Origin: Siphonobacter sp. SORGH_AS_0500
GTDB lineage: Bacteria; Bacteroidota; Bacteroidia; Cytophagales; Spirosomataceae
Assembly: GCF_002838835.1 (NCBI RefSeq)
Contig: NZ_NHPP01000004.1
Coordinates: forward strand, 62,001 to 126,000
Reading direction: 5' to 3'
DNA length: 64,000 bases
Shown piece after piece: positions 34,581 through 43,761 of this stretch (within the stretch, counting starts at the first letter, position 1; the number at the start of each line of letters is the position of its first letter). A program made the translations under genes and the position numbers. The notes below the pieces were generated by a model. That model had not been told where the DNA came from, did no database searches, and worked only from the letters and a program-made list of their open reading frames with translations.

Positions 34581-35912
34581 CTAGACCTTATAGAAAATCC
34601 ATTTGGATAGTTCTTTTAGCGTAACCTTCTTACCGTACATCAGAATTCCGACGCGATAAATCCGGGCAGCGAGCCAGGTCGTACCGATAAAGCCCAGCAC
34701 CAGTAAAGCCATGGATAACCCAATTTCCCACCATTCGACCCCAAAGGGAATGCGAGCCATCATATTGACGGGGGAGGTAAACGGAATGATCGAAGCCCAG
34801 AAGGCAATTTTACTATCTGGCTCATTGATGATGAAACTCATCAGCATGATACTGATAATGAGCGGCATCGTTACCGGGAAAATTAACTGCTGTCCTTCCT
34901 GCGGACTTTCCACTGCCGAACCAACGGCGGCGAATAAGGCACTGTAGAAGAGGTAACCGCCCAGGTAATAAAAGAGGAATAAGGTCAGGATTTTGGCCCA
35001 GGGTAAATCGCCAATGGTATCCATAATACCCATGATTTTGGAACCGGGGCCAGCTTCGCTCATTTGCTTCACGGCGGCTTCCACCTGTTTTTGACTGGCC
35101 TGACTGCTCAATTCCGTTTTGGCTTTCGATTCAAGTTTGACTTTCAGAAAATGCGTCGTAGCACTGGAAATAGCAATTGTTAAACTGATCCAGAGTACAA
35201 ACTGGGTTAATCCAACCAACCCTACGCCGATGATTTTTCCCATCATCAACTCTATCGGACGAACCGAAGAGACGATTACTTCAATGATGCGGTTACTTTT
35301 TTCTTCAATAACCCCGTTCATTACCTGTGATCCCGAGAAGAAAACGACGAAGTAAAGTAACAGGGCAATGGCGTAACCTAACCCCATTGAAACGCCAGTA
35401 TTACTCGATTTTTCCTGTCCCTCGGTTAAACTGTAGGTTTCGGCATTGACATTAACCCGGTTGTCTTCAATGATTTGCGTATCGATACCGGCCCGTTTGA
35501 GCCGCTGATTGCGAACTTCGGCCTGAACGATGTTCTCAATGTCGTTCTGTAAATTCAGGCCCACGCTTTTTTCAGAAAAAATTTCCAGCCCGTTTGGATG
35601 GTCAATAATATCAGCCGGAATATGAACCAGGGCCGTCACCTTATTTTTTTTAAGGTCAGCTTTTGCCTGCGATACAGGAGCTTTTTTAAAGGTATAAGCG
35701 TAGTCTTTTCCGCTCTTGAATTTATCCTTGAAAAGCCCGGTTTCATCAATAACTTCAATCGTTTTCAGATCGCCGCCTGCAAAAAACAGCAGGGCCGGGA
35801 TAGCGTAAATGGCAGTAATTAATAGGGGCGTGATAAGCGTAGTAATCCAGAAAGAACGCTTCCGTACCCGCGTCATGTACTCCCGCTGGAGAATGAGGAG
35901 AATTTTATTCAT
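34581..35912 (-). CDS. ABC-2 type transporter permease (NatB-like)
   Basis: A 443-residue permease. One helix is at the N-terminus (RKRSFWITTLITPLLITAIY), a large extracytoplasmic domain spans about 60-180, and five to six helices fill the C-terminal half, as in NatB/YhaP-type exporters. GVIEEKSNRIIEVIVSSVRP is the coupling-helix motif that contacts the ATPase. It follows the ATPase gene by 13 nt on the same strand and must work with it. The exported substrate is unknown. Confidence 0.9.
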   Translation of the reverse strand: MNKILLILQREYMTRVRKRSFWITTLITPLLITAIYAIPALLFFAGGDLKTIEVIDETGLFKDKFKSGKDYAYTFKKAPVSQAKADLKKNKVTALVHIPADIIDHPNGLEIFSEKSVGLNLQNDIENIVQAEVRNQRLKRAGIDTQIIEDNRVNVNAETYSLTEGQEKSSNTGVSMGLGYAIALLLYFVVFFSGSQVMNGVIEEKSNRIIEVIVSSVRPIELMMGKIIGVGLVGLTQFVLWISLTIAISSATTHFLKVKLESKAKTELSSQASQKQVEAAVKQMSEAGPGSKIMGIMDTIGDLPWAKILTLFLFYYLGGYLFYSALFAAVGSAVESPQEGQQLIFPVTMPLIISIMLMSFIINEPDSKIAFWASIIPFTSPVNMMARIPFGVEWWEIGLSMALLVLGFIGTTWLAARIYRVGILMYGKKVTLKELSKWIFYKV

Positions 35913-35925
35913 AAGGTAAAGCAGG

Positions 35926-36854
35926 TTAAGGAATGAGGGCTTGCGTAGCGGTTTCGCCGACTACACGAATGAAAATGTCGTTGAAAGAAGGCACGTTTTC
36001 GCTGAAAGACTTCAGCTCCACCTGGTCAATTAGCTGAGCTAATAAGGCATTCACACTACCTTCAGGACCAATCCGAACATTGGTACGGTAGACGTTTGGT
36101 TCCAGTTCGGTTTTGGAAATTATTTCGTAAGAGTAGGGTAAAACCAAAGAACCGACGTATTCCAGTGTATAGGTATTGTCCATGAACTGGCGTTTGATGG
36201 CTCGTTTTTCTCCCCGCAATACTACTTTTGATCGGTTGATAAGGGCAATCGAATCGCAGAGTTCTTCTACGGATTCCATCCGGTGTGTCGAGAAGATAAT
36301 GGTAGACCCCTTCTGCTTTAATTCCAGAATTTCGTCTTTCAGCAGGTTGGCATTGATCGGATCGAAACCGGAAAAAGGTTCATCCAGAATAACCAGTTTA
36401 GGCTCGTGAACGATGGTTGCAATGAACTGACATTTTTGAGCCATCCCTTTCGACAAATCTTCTACTTTTTTATCCCACCAGTCTTTGATGTCGAATTTAA
36501 TAAACCAGCGTTTGAGGCGTTCAGTGGCTTCGCGTTGGGAAAGACCTTTCAGCCGGGCCAGGTAAATCAATTGATCGCCAACCTGCATTTTTTGTACAAA
36601 CCGCGTTCTTCGGGAAGATAACCAATGTCGGCGATATGTTTGGGATGAAGCGGCTCGCCGTTGAGTAACACTTCGCCCTCATCGGGAGCCGTGATCTGGT
36701 TAATGATTCGAATGAGCGATGTTTTACCGGCTCCATTCGGACCAAGTAAACCGAAAATCTGGCCTTGAGGGATGTCTAGCGAAACATTATCCAAAGCCGT
36801 ATGGCTGGTATAACGTTTATAGACATTGCGGGTTTCGAGTAAAGGATGGGACAC
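35926..36854 (-). pseudogene. ABC transporter ATPase (NatA-like), one-base frameshift in an A6 run
   Basis: Two overlapping ORFs together make one ATPase of about 309 residues. ORF1 (36854-36567) has Walker [16 protein letters not shown] and reaches [15 protein letters not shown]2 (36588-35926) begins [16 protein letters not shown], then carries the signature LSKGMAQKCQ, Walker B KLVILDEPFSGFDP and the switch His in STHRMES. The frames meet at six A residues (36588-36593). Seven would give YKKMQVGD, the expected sequence. Because the permease downstream is intact, the frameshift may be a sequence error or corrected by slippage on AAAAAA. I mark it as pseudogene only to show that the frame is broken. 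Confidence 0.8.
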
Positions 36855-36958
36855 CTGGCTGATATTTGTTGATGAATCAAAGCTAAACGATCTAAAGCAG
36901 AAGGCTTGTTTTATTGCATCAAATTACTCAAAAAAGGGATGAACGGCTAAAAACACAA

Positions 36959-36993
36959 ATCAGCCTCCAGCTTTTACACCGGAAGGCTGATCT
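36959..36993 (-). terminator. Terminator after the small membrane-protein gene
   Basis: Arms atcagcct-c and g-aggctgat pair with one mismatch around a 12-nt loop. On the minus strand TTGTGTTTTTAG follows. It lies between the gene ending at 37105 and the ATPase gene start at 36854. Confidence 0.6.
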
Positions 36994-37104
36994 TTTATAT
37001 CAATTTTGAACGTCAGAAGGAGAGAAGGAGTGAATGAAGGAAGTAGTTAAACTTGATCAAACTTTCAAATAGACTTTATCCAACGGCTTCAAACTATGCC
37101 TCCT

Positions 37105-37542
37105 TTACCAGTATCTTTCGCGGATGTTAAAAAGTACCCATAACTCAAAAGTTGAGAAGAGGAGTGTGAAGAGAATTTCTCCGATGCCAAAGTCCAGCAC
37201 GCCTGACAGAAGATTTAAAACGGTGCTAATCAGAACGGCAAAATAAAGGAAATTCCAGCCCCGGCGACGATTGGCACGCAGCGACGTAAATGCCAGCAAC
37301 GATAGAATAGAAGTAACCGCCGTGGCTAATAATGAAAAGGTGGCCTCGGTAGTCACACCATAAGAAATAGCGTAAGAATCACTGTATACTTTAATGAGGC
37401 GGACAATACCTAAAATGCCATTGATAAGGGCTATCCAAGGCATTACCTGAACAAATCCATCTTTAACATTGAATGGCATAGGGGGGAGCTTACGAAGGAA
37501 AAGCGGTTCCAGTTCAGCTTCCAGGGGTAACTTGGATTTCAT
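37105..37542 (-). CDS. Small membrane protein of unknown function
   Basis: About 145 residues from the ATG at 37542 (MKSKLPLEAE). Four hydrophobic helices (VMPWIALINGILGIVRLI, ATFSLLATAVTSILSLLAF, WNFLYFAVLISTVLNLLSG, LFTLLFSTFELWVLFNI) and short polar ends. No family recognised. It looks like other DUF-type four-helix inner-membrane proteins of Bacteroidota. Confidence 0.7.
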   Translation of the reverse strand: MKSKLPLEAELEPLFLRKLPPMPFNVKDGFVQVMPWIALINGILGIVRLIKVYSDSYAISYGVTTEATFSLLATAVTSILSLLAFTSLRANRRRGWNFLYFAVLISTVLNLLSGVLDFGIGEILFTLLFSTFELWVLFNIRERYW

Positions 37543-37770
37543 AACGAGATTTGGTTGATAGGATTGCGTTAGCGGCTGCAAACATGTCTCAATTCTACAA
37601 GAAAGGACGTAACTTTCAAATGGATTCGTCTAAAAAGGGCGTTATATTGGGGGTTTTTTTAGTATTTTTTGCGAAAAATAGATGCGAGGGCTTGTGAAAT
37701 GTGAGTTAGTGATGCACTATCTTTACCCGAAAGGGTCAACAAACCATTGTCTTTTACCTGAATTTTCTCT

Positions 37771-39045
37771 ATGAAACTTTCTATTACCTGGCGTATTTTT
37801 ATTGGATTGGTTTTGGGTGTTATCGTGGGATTGGCAGTCCACACGGCTTATGATTCGGGCAGCCCAGCCGACCAGGAAACACTGGCTACGTGGAGTAAAA
37901 ACCTTCAGATTTTAAGTAAGGTTTTTCTTCGAATGATTAAAATGATTATCGGACCATTAGTTTTCTCCATGCTGGTGGTAGGCATTGCGAAATTAGGAGA
38001 TTTCAAGTTAGTAGGTCGCATTGGCGGTAAAACCTTAGGTTACTTTCTCTTCGCTACGGTTCTTTCGTTACTAACCGGCTTAATTACAGTCAACCTGCTG
38101 AAACCTGGTAAGGTGATGCAGTTACCCCTGCCTCCCTCGGGAACCGATATCGGGGTAGAAGCCAAGAAATTTTCGGTTGAATCGTTTTTCTACCACATTT
38201 TCCCACAAAGTATCGTGGAATCGATGGCAGCGAATGAAATTCTTCAAATTGTTGTCTTCTCGATCTTCTTTGGTATTGCAACCGCCGCCATTGGTGAAAC
38301 GGGCAAGGTAGTTATCAAAGCCCTGGATGCGGTTTCGCACGTGATGTTCAAAATCGTTTCATACGTAATGGGCTTTGCTCCCTTCGGCGTCTTTGGAGCA
38401 ATTGCCGCCGTAGTAGCAACCGAAGGTCTGGGGATTTTTATAGGATATGCGTATCTGATTTTCAGCTTCTTTATCGGCCTGTTCTTCTTTATCTTCATTG
38501 TACTCTGGGTGATCTGTCTGGTTAATAAAATACCTTACTTCAAATTATTGGGTTTAATCAAAGATCCAGCTTTGCTATCCTTCAGTACAGCGAGTTCAGA
38601 AGCGTCTATGCCTCAGACTATTGAAGCTCTTCGCAAATTCGGTTGTTCTGAAAAGATCATTAGTTTCGTGTTACCTCTAGGTTATTCGTTCAACCTTGAT
38701 GGTTCCATGATGTACATGACCTTTGCGACGGCATTTATCGCTCAGGCTTACGGGAAAGACCTCTCCACAACGCAACAAATTACCATGCTGGCCACGCTGA
38801 TGTTGAGCAGCAAAGGGATTGCAGGCGTGCCCCGTGCTTCGCTGGTAATCATTGCCGGAACCATGACCATGTTTGATTTACCCATCGAAGGATTGGCTCT
38901 GTTATTAGGAATCGATCAGATTCTGGACATGGGTCGCTCGTCGACGTCCGTAATTGGAAATGCCGTAGCTACTGCAGTAGTATCGAAATGGGAAGGAGAG
39001 CTGGACATAGCAAAAATGAATGGTACGGAAGATGTAACGGTATAA
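37771..39045 (+). CDS. Dicarboxylate/amino acid:cation symporter (DAACS family)
   Basis: A 424-residue secondary transporter of the GltP/DctA family. The signature stretch FSTASSEASMPQTIEALRKF is the serine-rich re-entrant loop HP1, and SFNLDGSMMYMTFATAFIAQ is the conserved helix 7 motif that binds the coupling ion. RASLVIIAGTMTMF and LLGIDQILDMGRSSTSVIGN contain HP2 and the substrate-binding Asp/Arg region of helix 8. Eight helices as expected. It carries glutamate, aspartate or C4-dicarboxylates with H+ or Na+; the exact substrate is undecided. Confidence 0.92.
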   Translation: MKLSITWRIFIGLVLGVIVGLAVHTAYDSGSPADQETLATWSKNLQILSKVFLRMIKMIIGPLVFSMLVVGIAKLGDFKLVGRIGGKTLGYFLFATVLSLLTGLITVNLLKPGKVMQLPLPPSGTDIGVEAKKFSVESFFYHIFPQSIVESMAANEILQIVVFSIFFGIATAAIGETGKVVIKALDAVSHVMFKIVSYVMGFAPFGVFGAIAAVVATEGLGIFIGYAYLIFSFFIGLFFFIFIVLWVICLVNKIPYFKLLGLIKDPALLSFSTASSEASMPQTIEALRKFGCSEKIISFVLPLGYSFNLDGSMMYMTFATAFIAQAYGKDLSTTQQITMLATLMLSSKGIAGVPRASLVIIAGTMTMFDLPIEGLALLLGIDQILDMGRSSTSVIGNAVATAVVSKWEGELDIAKMNGTEDVTV

Positions 39046-39060
39046 GTTACATCAGATTCA

Positions 39061-39100
39061 TCATTAAAAAAGGAGCCCGACAAGGCTCCTTTTTTAATGA
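39061..39100 (+). terminator. Terminator after the symporter gene
   Basis: A perfect hairpin aaaaaaggagcc / ggctcctttttt, with outer tcatt / aatga arms and a T-run, 15 nt after the stop codon. Confidence 0.9.
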
Positions 39101-39261
39101 AGTCTCATACGGTTGCTCGGCTCTGCCGAGTGACTGCATAGCCGTAGGCCTCTGGCCTTCTTATGAAAAAAGCTAACGTAGGAAAAGAAAGGTATCTTAC
39201 CTGAATAGTCTACTTGTAATCGTCAGTTAGAGGCCTATGAGTGTCGATCTGCCGTCACAGA

Positions 39262-39289
39262 AATAAGGAGCCTCGCAAGGCTCCTTATT
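39262..39289 (-). terminator. Terminator of the 112-residue hypothetical gene
   Basis: Perfect arms aataaggagcc / ggctccttatt immediately downstream (minus strand) of the stop codon at 39290. Its core gagcc/ggctc is the same as in the symporter terminator. Confidence 0.8.
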
Positions 39290-39628
39290 CTATTCCTGAC
39301 CTTTGGCGTTGGTTGCTCCTAAAGCTCCTTTTCGCATGTCCAGTTTCTGAATCAGATCGGCTGATAGCGGTTCTGAATAGGTTCCGTAAGCCATCACGAG
39401 TACACCTTTATGACCGTCTTTCGACTCGATGGCATAAACCGCAGACATATCGCCCGGATCAGTTACCCCTTCGAAGCGATACGCTTCTACTACTTCAAAA
39501 TCTTCAGGGTGCAAAACCATCCCTAAAGACTGGTAATTAAGGGCACCGTTTTCAATGCTAAAACTTTCGGTATAACCCCGAGACGCTAAATCATTAATAG
39601 CCTCGGTTTCGGTGGTGTATTCATCCAT
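39290..39628 (-). CDS. Conserved hypothetical protein, 112 residues
   Basis: A small acidic protein (MDEYTTETEAINDLASRGYT; FEVVEAYRFEGVTDPGDMSA; KGVLVMAYGTYSEPLSADLI). Homologues of this type in Bacteroidota are, as I recall, often mislabelled phosphoribosylpyrophosphate synthetase, but no PRPP-synthase motif is present. No helices, signal or metal site. Function unknown. Single gene with its own terminator. Confidence 0.75.
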   Translation of the reverse strand: MDEYTTETEAINDLASRGYTESFSIENGALNYQSLGMVLHPEDFEVVEAYRFEGVTDPGDMSAVYAIESKDGHKGVLVMAYGTYSEPLSADLIQKLDMRKGALGATNAKGQE

Positions 39629-39785
39629 GATTGTATGCGTTTAAAGGTTTACAGATGCTCTTGCGTAGGGCGGTTGATGGTTGGCAAGCCTCTTTACTTG
39701 TGTAGAGAGTATAAAAAATTAGGCCACCTGAACGCCTAAGGCTAGGGCTCAGCCTGTATGTTTGTTCTAAAATCGTCTATCACTC

Positions 39786-40016
39786 ATGTGGGAAGAAAAA
39801 GATAATCAACTCCAGCGAACATTCGAATTCAACGATTTTTCAGAAGCGTTTGCCTTTATGACTCGGGTAGCTTTAGCGGCAGAAAAACTGAACCATCATC
39901 CCGACTGGTCGAATGCGTATAACAAAGTAACCATTGCTTTGACTTCGCACGATGCTGGTCACGTGGTTACGGAAAAAGATCGCAAGCTCGCGGAAATTAT
40001 TGATACCTTCGTTTAA
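39786..40016 (+). CDS. Pterin-4a-carbinolamine dehydratase family protein
   Basis: A 76-residue protein with the PCD/DCoH motif: [20 protein letters not shown], then [20 protein letters not shown] and [11 protein letters not shown]. The HHPDW and H-D-G-H-like residues are the catalytic histidines. The family dehydrates 4a-hydroxytetrahydrobiopterin in phenylalanine hydroxylation. It is shorter than the typical about 100 residues because the N-terminal strand is trimmed. No hydroxylase gene is in the window. Confidence 0.9.
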   Translation: MWEEKDNQLQRTFEFNDFSEAFAFMTRVALAAEKLNHHPDWSNAYNKVTIALTSHDAGHVVTEKDRKLAEIIDTFV

Positions 40017-40088
40017 GTAACTGGAATGTCGTCATGGCTTAACTCTAATGATTTTTATGAGTCATGACGACATCATTGATCATAACTG

Positions 40089-40760
40089 ATGAAATTGTAT
40101 TTAGTGCCAACACCGATTGGCAATTTGGATGATATTACGCTGCGAGCGTTGAAGGTATTGCAGTCGGTAGATGCCATTCTTGCGGAAGATACTCGTACGA
40201 CGGGTCAGCTTCTCAAGCATTTAAACATTCAGAAACCGCTCATGGCTCATCATTCGCACAATGAGCACGCGTCTTCGGGGGGCGTTATCAAAATGCTGCA
40301 ATCAGGCAAGACCCTGGCGTTGGTGTCCGATGCGGGAACGCCCGGCATTTCGGACCCCGGATTTTTGCTGGTGCGTGAATGCCTCAAAAATGGCCTTGAC
40401 GTGGAATGTCTACCCGGCCCAACGGCCTTCGTTCCGGCTCTGGTGAACTCGGGCTTACCAACCGATCGTTTCTGTTTTGAAGGCTTCTTACCCCAAAAAA
40501 AAGGCCGTCAGACGCGATTGAAAGCCTTAGTGGAAGAGGAACGAACCATGGTTTTCTACGAGTCACCGCACCGGATTGTGAAGTTACTTGAGCAACTTGT
40601 AGAAGTAGTAGGCCCTGATCGCCAGGCTTCGGTTTCGAGGGAACTAACGAAGATGTTCGAAGAAACCGTTCGTGGAACCTTAACCGAACTGATTCAGCAC
40701 TACACCGACCACGCCGACCGGGTGAAAGGGGAATTTGTGCTGGTAGTAGCCGGAGCATAA
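40089..40760 (+). CDS. rsmI: 16S rRNA (cytidine(1402)-2'-O)-methyltransferase RsmI
   Basis: A 223-residue SAM enzyme of the tetrapyrrole-methylase fold. LVPTPIGNLDDITLRALKVL is the family's N-terminal motif, ALVSDAGTPGISDPG the SAM-binding loop, and LPGPTAFVPALVNSGLPTDR and FEGFLPQKKGRQ the RsmI signature. It 2'-O-methylates C1402 of 16S rRNA in the ribosomal P-site. It ends earlier than E. coli RsmI and lacks the short C-terminal domain, as is common in Bacteroidota. Confidence 0.95.
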   Translation: MKLYLVPTPIGNLDDITLRALKVLQSVDAILAEDTRTTGQLLKHLNIQKPLMAHHSHNEHASSGGVIKMLQSGKTLALVSDAGTPGISDPGFLLVRECLKNGLDVECLPGPTAFVPALVNSGLPTDRFCFEGFLPQKKGRQTRLKALVEEERTMVFYESPHRIVKLLEQLVEVVGPDRQASVSRELTKMFEETVRGTLTELIQHYTDHADRVKGEFVLVVAGA

Positions 40761-40878
40761 GTTTTCAGTTTGCTGTTTTTAGTTTTCAGTTAGTTCGCTT
40801 GTTTAGCGTTTTGGGTTTAGAGTTAAGGGAGGCGTCCCCAAACTCAAAACTCAAAACACCAAACTCAAAACCCTCCAC
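40761..40878. repeat. Self-complementary low-complexity linker (rsmI / DUF4105)
   Basis: The left half is made of GT-rich words (gttttcagttt, gtttttagttttcagtta), and the right half of matching AC-rich words (aaactcaaaactcaaaac, ccaaactcaaaaccc). The halves can pair imperfectly. The same architecture with different words is seen at 47382, 59301, 60342 and 61618. Confidence 0.55.
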
Positions 40879-42054
40879 ATGTTCCTTCGTCGATTTATAC
40901 TTTTCTTTTTACTGGCATTTCCGCTTGGGTTGGGGGCTCAGCAGTTGAGTCCGATGGCTAAGGTTAGTTTGATTACCGTTGGCACGGGTGACGAGATTTA
41001 TACCTTTTTTGGCCATACCGCTATCTGGATCTACGATCCGGGGTTGGGAATCGACAAAGTGTATAACTACGGAACGTTTGATTTCCGGGCTTCTGGCTTT
41101 TACTGGAATTTTCTGAGAGGGAACCTTCCGTATCAGCTTTCTACGTCTCCCCTGGATTATCCTGATCCGCAGTATAGCTTGCTGGAATACTGGAAAAGTG
41201 AAAACCGCAGTGTAATCGAGCAGGTGCTGAATTTTACGCCCCAGCAAAAGCAGCGTCTCTTCGAATTGATGGAAATGAACGCCCGCCCCGAGAACAAGAC
41301 GTATCAGTATCGACCTTATTATGATAACTGCTCGACTCGCCCCCGCGATAAGGTTTTTGAGGCTGCTGGAGATAGCATTCGTTTGGATGAAAGAGATACG
41401 TTTCTGATCGGTAAGTCGTACCGCGACTGGATGAACGATTATTTGCACCAAAGCTACTGGTCGCGATTGGGACTGAATCTGGCTTTAGGTTACCCGATTG
41501 ACCGAATTACTACACCTAATCAGTCAGCGTATATTCCTAACAACTTACTTCGGATGTTAGATCGGGCCAGAATAATACGTTTGAATGGCAAGTCGGAAAA
41601 GTTGGTATTACAAACCAACACGCTTTTTGAAGCAACGCCCGTAGAAACCAGTTTTCTCTGGAAAAGCCTCTTCTGGATCGTGATGGCTTCCCCGCTGATT
41701 ATTCTGATGGTGAGGAAAAACAAAATCCGACCCGGTGGTACGTTTGATCGAAGCTTACTGTTCATCACTGGCGTTTTCGGCGTGATTCATACCCTGTTAT
41801 GGTTCGGCACCAACCACGGGATTACCGAATGGAATTACAGCATGTTTATAACTAGTCCTTTCAACGTCATTGCTTTCGTCATGCTGTCCCGTCGCCCGAA
41901 ATGGCTGATGTATTATTTTATCGTGGCGATGGTGTTTGTAGTGGCTGGAACGATGTTACAATTCCTATTCTGGAAAGGTTTATACGGGTTATTATTCCTG
42001 AATATCACCCTTTTCTTACGGTATCGTCATCTCGCCTTATACTGTAAAAAATAA
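40879..42054 (+). CDS. DUF4105 (Lnb N-terminal periplasmic domain) membrane protein
   Basis: A 391-residue protein with a signal peptide (LRRFILFFLLAFPLGLGAQQ), then a DUF4105 domain (residues about 25-250: SLITVGTGDEIYTFFGHTAI, NYGTFDFRASGFYWNFLRG, YDNCSTRPRDKVFEAAGDS) with conserved His and Cys typical of this NlpC/P60-like periplasmic domain. Four C-terminal membrane helices (about 265-385) anchor it. Conserved in Bacteroidota; activity not established. Confidence 0.85.
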   Translation: MFLRRFILFFLLAFPLGLGAQQLSPMAKVSLITVGTGDEIYTFFGHTAIWIYDPGLGIDKVYNYGTFDFRASGFYWNFLRGNLPYQLSTSPLDYPDPQYSLLEYWKSENRSVIEQVLNFTPQQKQRLFELMEMNARPENKTYQYRPYYDNCSTRPRDKVFEAAGDSIRLDERDTFLIGKSYRDWMNDYLHQSYWSRLGLNLALGYPIDRITTPNQSAYIPNNLLRMLDRARIIRLNGKSEKLVLQTNTLFEATPVETSFLWKSLFWIVMASPLIILMVRKNKIRPGGTFDRSLLFITGVFGVIHTLLWFGTNHGITEWNYSMFITSPFNVIAFVMLSRRPKWLMYYFIVAMVFVVAGTMLQFLFWKGLYGLLFLNITLFLRYRHLALYCKK

Positions 42055-42070
42055 GGGATTATTAAATTCA

Positions 42071-42106
42071 AAAGGCCGTCATCTATTGGCAGATGACGGC
42101 CTTTTT
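42071..42106 (+). terminator. Terminator after the DUF4105 gene
   Basis: Perfect 13-bp hairpin aaggccgtcatct / agatgacggcctt with a 6-nt loop and T-run, 17 nt after the stop codon. Confidence 0.9.
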
Positions 42107-42224
42107 CGTAGAGACGCCGATTCATCGCGTCTGGGCAGAGGCGGTTTTAGTTATCATTGGAGATGATTTTCATCTTTCGGCTAAGACGCCATAAATGGAC
42201 GTCCCTACTGTAAAAAAACGCCTC

Positions 42225-43586
42225 TTAGTTCTCCCGAATATCCATCAGAATCCGCCAGTCTTTGGGAAGGTAGTTGTTCACCCGATTTGGTAATACCTTC
42301 ACCCAGCCAAGAGAGTGGCCCTGATGGGTTACTAAATGCCAGCCTTTTTTCGAAGTTTTATACTCAAAATCTTCGCGTTTAAGGTAACGTAAAGCATTTT
42401 CCCGGTTTAATTCCAGCCGGGGAACGGACTTTTCGGAAACCAGCGTGCTTAAAGCCAATTCATGATCGGGAATTAAGTCTTTACCGGCCAGCTTCCCTAG
42501 CCGAATACCCGCTTTTCGAAGGTATAACTGTTGGCTAATAATCTCGAAATCAACGCGGTGATCGGGGTTCAATAAAAAGAAATCATCATTTTTTTCCACC
42601 CATTCGTAAGACTGGATATGATCGACCCAGTCAGAGAAAATTGCGGATTCCTGCTTGCGGGTTTTGCCTTTCCCGGCATAATTCATCCGAAACTGAACCT
42701 CGTCCTGATCTTCAGTTTTCTGAAAAGCAGCAATAAAAAAACCTTCTCCCTGTATCTGATCGGGCCAGAAACGGTAGCCGTAGTTTTTTTCTTCAGTACA
42801 AACTTCTACGATGCCCGCCGGCAAATCCGTGAAATTGAGCGAAGTACAGCCAAAGGATTCCGAAAACCAGTCCAGAATATCTTCGTTTTCCGAACGTGAA
42901 TAGGAGCAGGTCGAATAAATCAAGACACCCCCTTCCTTCAAACAAGGCCAGGCGTCGGCCAGAATGCGTTGCTGACGTTGCGAACAGAGAGCTACATTCT
43001 CTTCTGACCATTCCTCAATGGCGTCGCTGTCCTTACGGAACAGACCTGAGCCCGAACAGGGAGCATCAATAACCAGTACATCAAAAAAGCCCGGTATCCG
43101 CTGAAAATCGCGGGGGTCGTTGTTCGTCACGAACGAATTTATTCGTCCCCACTTGGTCATGTTATCCGCCAGCACGCCCGAACGGGGGCGAATGACTTCG
43201 TTAGAGACCAGCAGGGAATCTTCATCCAGTAAACTGGAAAGTAAGGTGCTTTTCCCACCCGGAGCGGCACACAAGTCCAGAACCCGTAGGGGACCTTCGG
43301 GAGCCACCTGTTTAAAGAAGGCTTCGAGGAACATAGAGCTGGCTTCCTGAACGTAATAGGTGCCCGCATGAAAGAGAGGGTCCAGAGTAAAAACTGGACG
43401 TTCGGGCAAGTAGTAGCCGTACTCCGACCAGGGAATAGGCGTGGCTTCTGCCGGAGGATTAATAACCTTAAAAGGATTTAATCTGATGGAAACGGGGGCT
43501 GGCTGCTCGTGAGCTACCAGAAACTCGTTTTTATGAAAACTACTTTCATTCTGTAAGGATAAAAGCAGGGAATCAGGAAGTTGCAT
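42225..43586 (-). CDS. rRNA cytosine-C5 methyltransferase (RsmF/NOL1-NOP2-Sun family)
   Basis: A 453-residue SAM-dependent RNA m5C methyltransferase. VLDLCAAPGGKSTLLSSLLD is the SAM motif. VIDAPCSGSGLFRKDSDAIE and IYSTCSYSRSENEDILDWF hold the two catalytic cysteines of motifs IV (PCSG) and VI (TCSY). The C-terminal about 150 residues look like the PUA-like RNA-binding extension of RsmF. It methylates a cytosine in 16S rRNA; the position is not inferable. Confidence 0.92.
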   Translation of the reverse strand: MQLPDSLLLSLQNESSFHKNEFLVAHEQPAPVSIRLNPFKVINPPAEATPIPWSEYGYYLPERPVFTLDPLFHAGTYYVQEASSMFLEAFFKQVAPEGPLRVLDLCAAPGGKSTLLSSLLDEDSLLVSNEVIRPRSGVLADNMTKWGRINSFVTNNDPRDFQRIPGFFDVLVIDAPCSGSGLFRKDSDAIEEWSEENVALCSQRQQRILADAWPCLKEGGVLIYSTCSYSRSENEDILDWFSESFGCTSLNFTDLPAGIVEVCTEEKNYGYRFWPDQIQGEGFFIAAFQKTEDQDEVQFRMNYAGKGKTRKQESAIFSDWVDHIQSYEWVEKNDDFFLLNPDHRVDFEIISQQLYLRKAGIRLGKLAGKDLIPDHELALSTLVSEKSVPRLELNRENALRYLKREDFEYKTSKKGWHLVTHQGHSLGWVKVLPNRVNNYLPKDWRILMDIREN

Positions 43587-43761
43587 AAAGAATACTGAAG
43601 TATTTTCTTCAAAAATTTAACAAATCTACAATTCAAAGATGTTGTCTTTCGATTAAGAATTATCTATTTTCATCACTTGATGAAAAAACGAGCACTGCTT
43701 TTTTGAACCTTTCAAAGAAAAAATGCTTTATTTTGCTTCAACGATTGTCTTAATCCGTGAA

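Noticed and set aside
39241..39540. 99-codon plus-strand ORF opposite the 112-residue hypothetical gene
   Set aside because: It overlaps a terminator and is the antisense of a well-formed gene with typical codon use.
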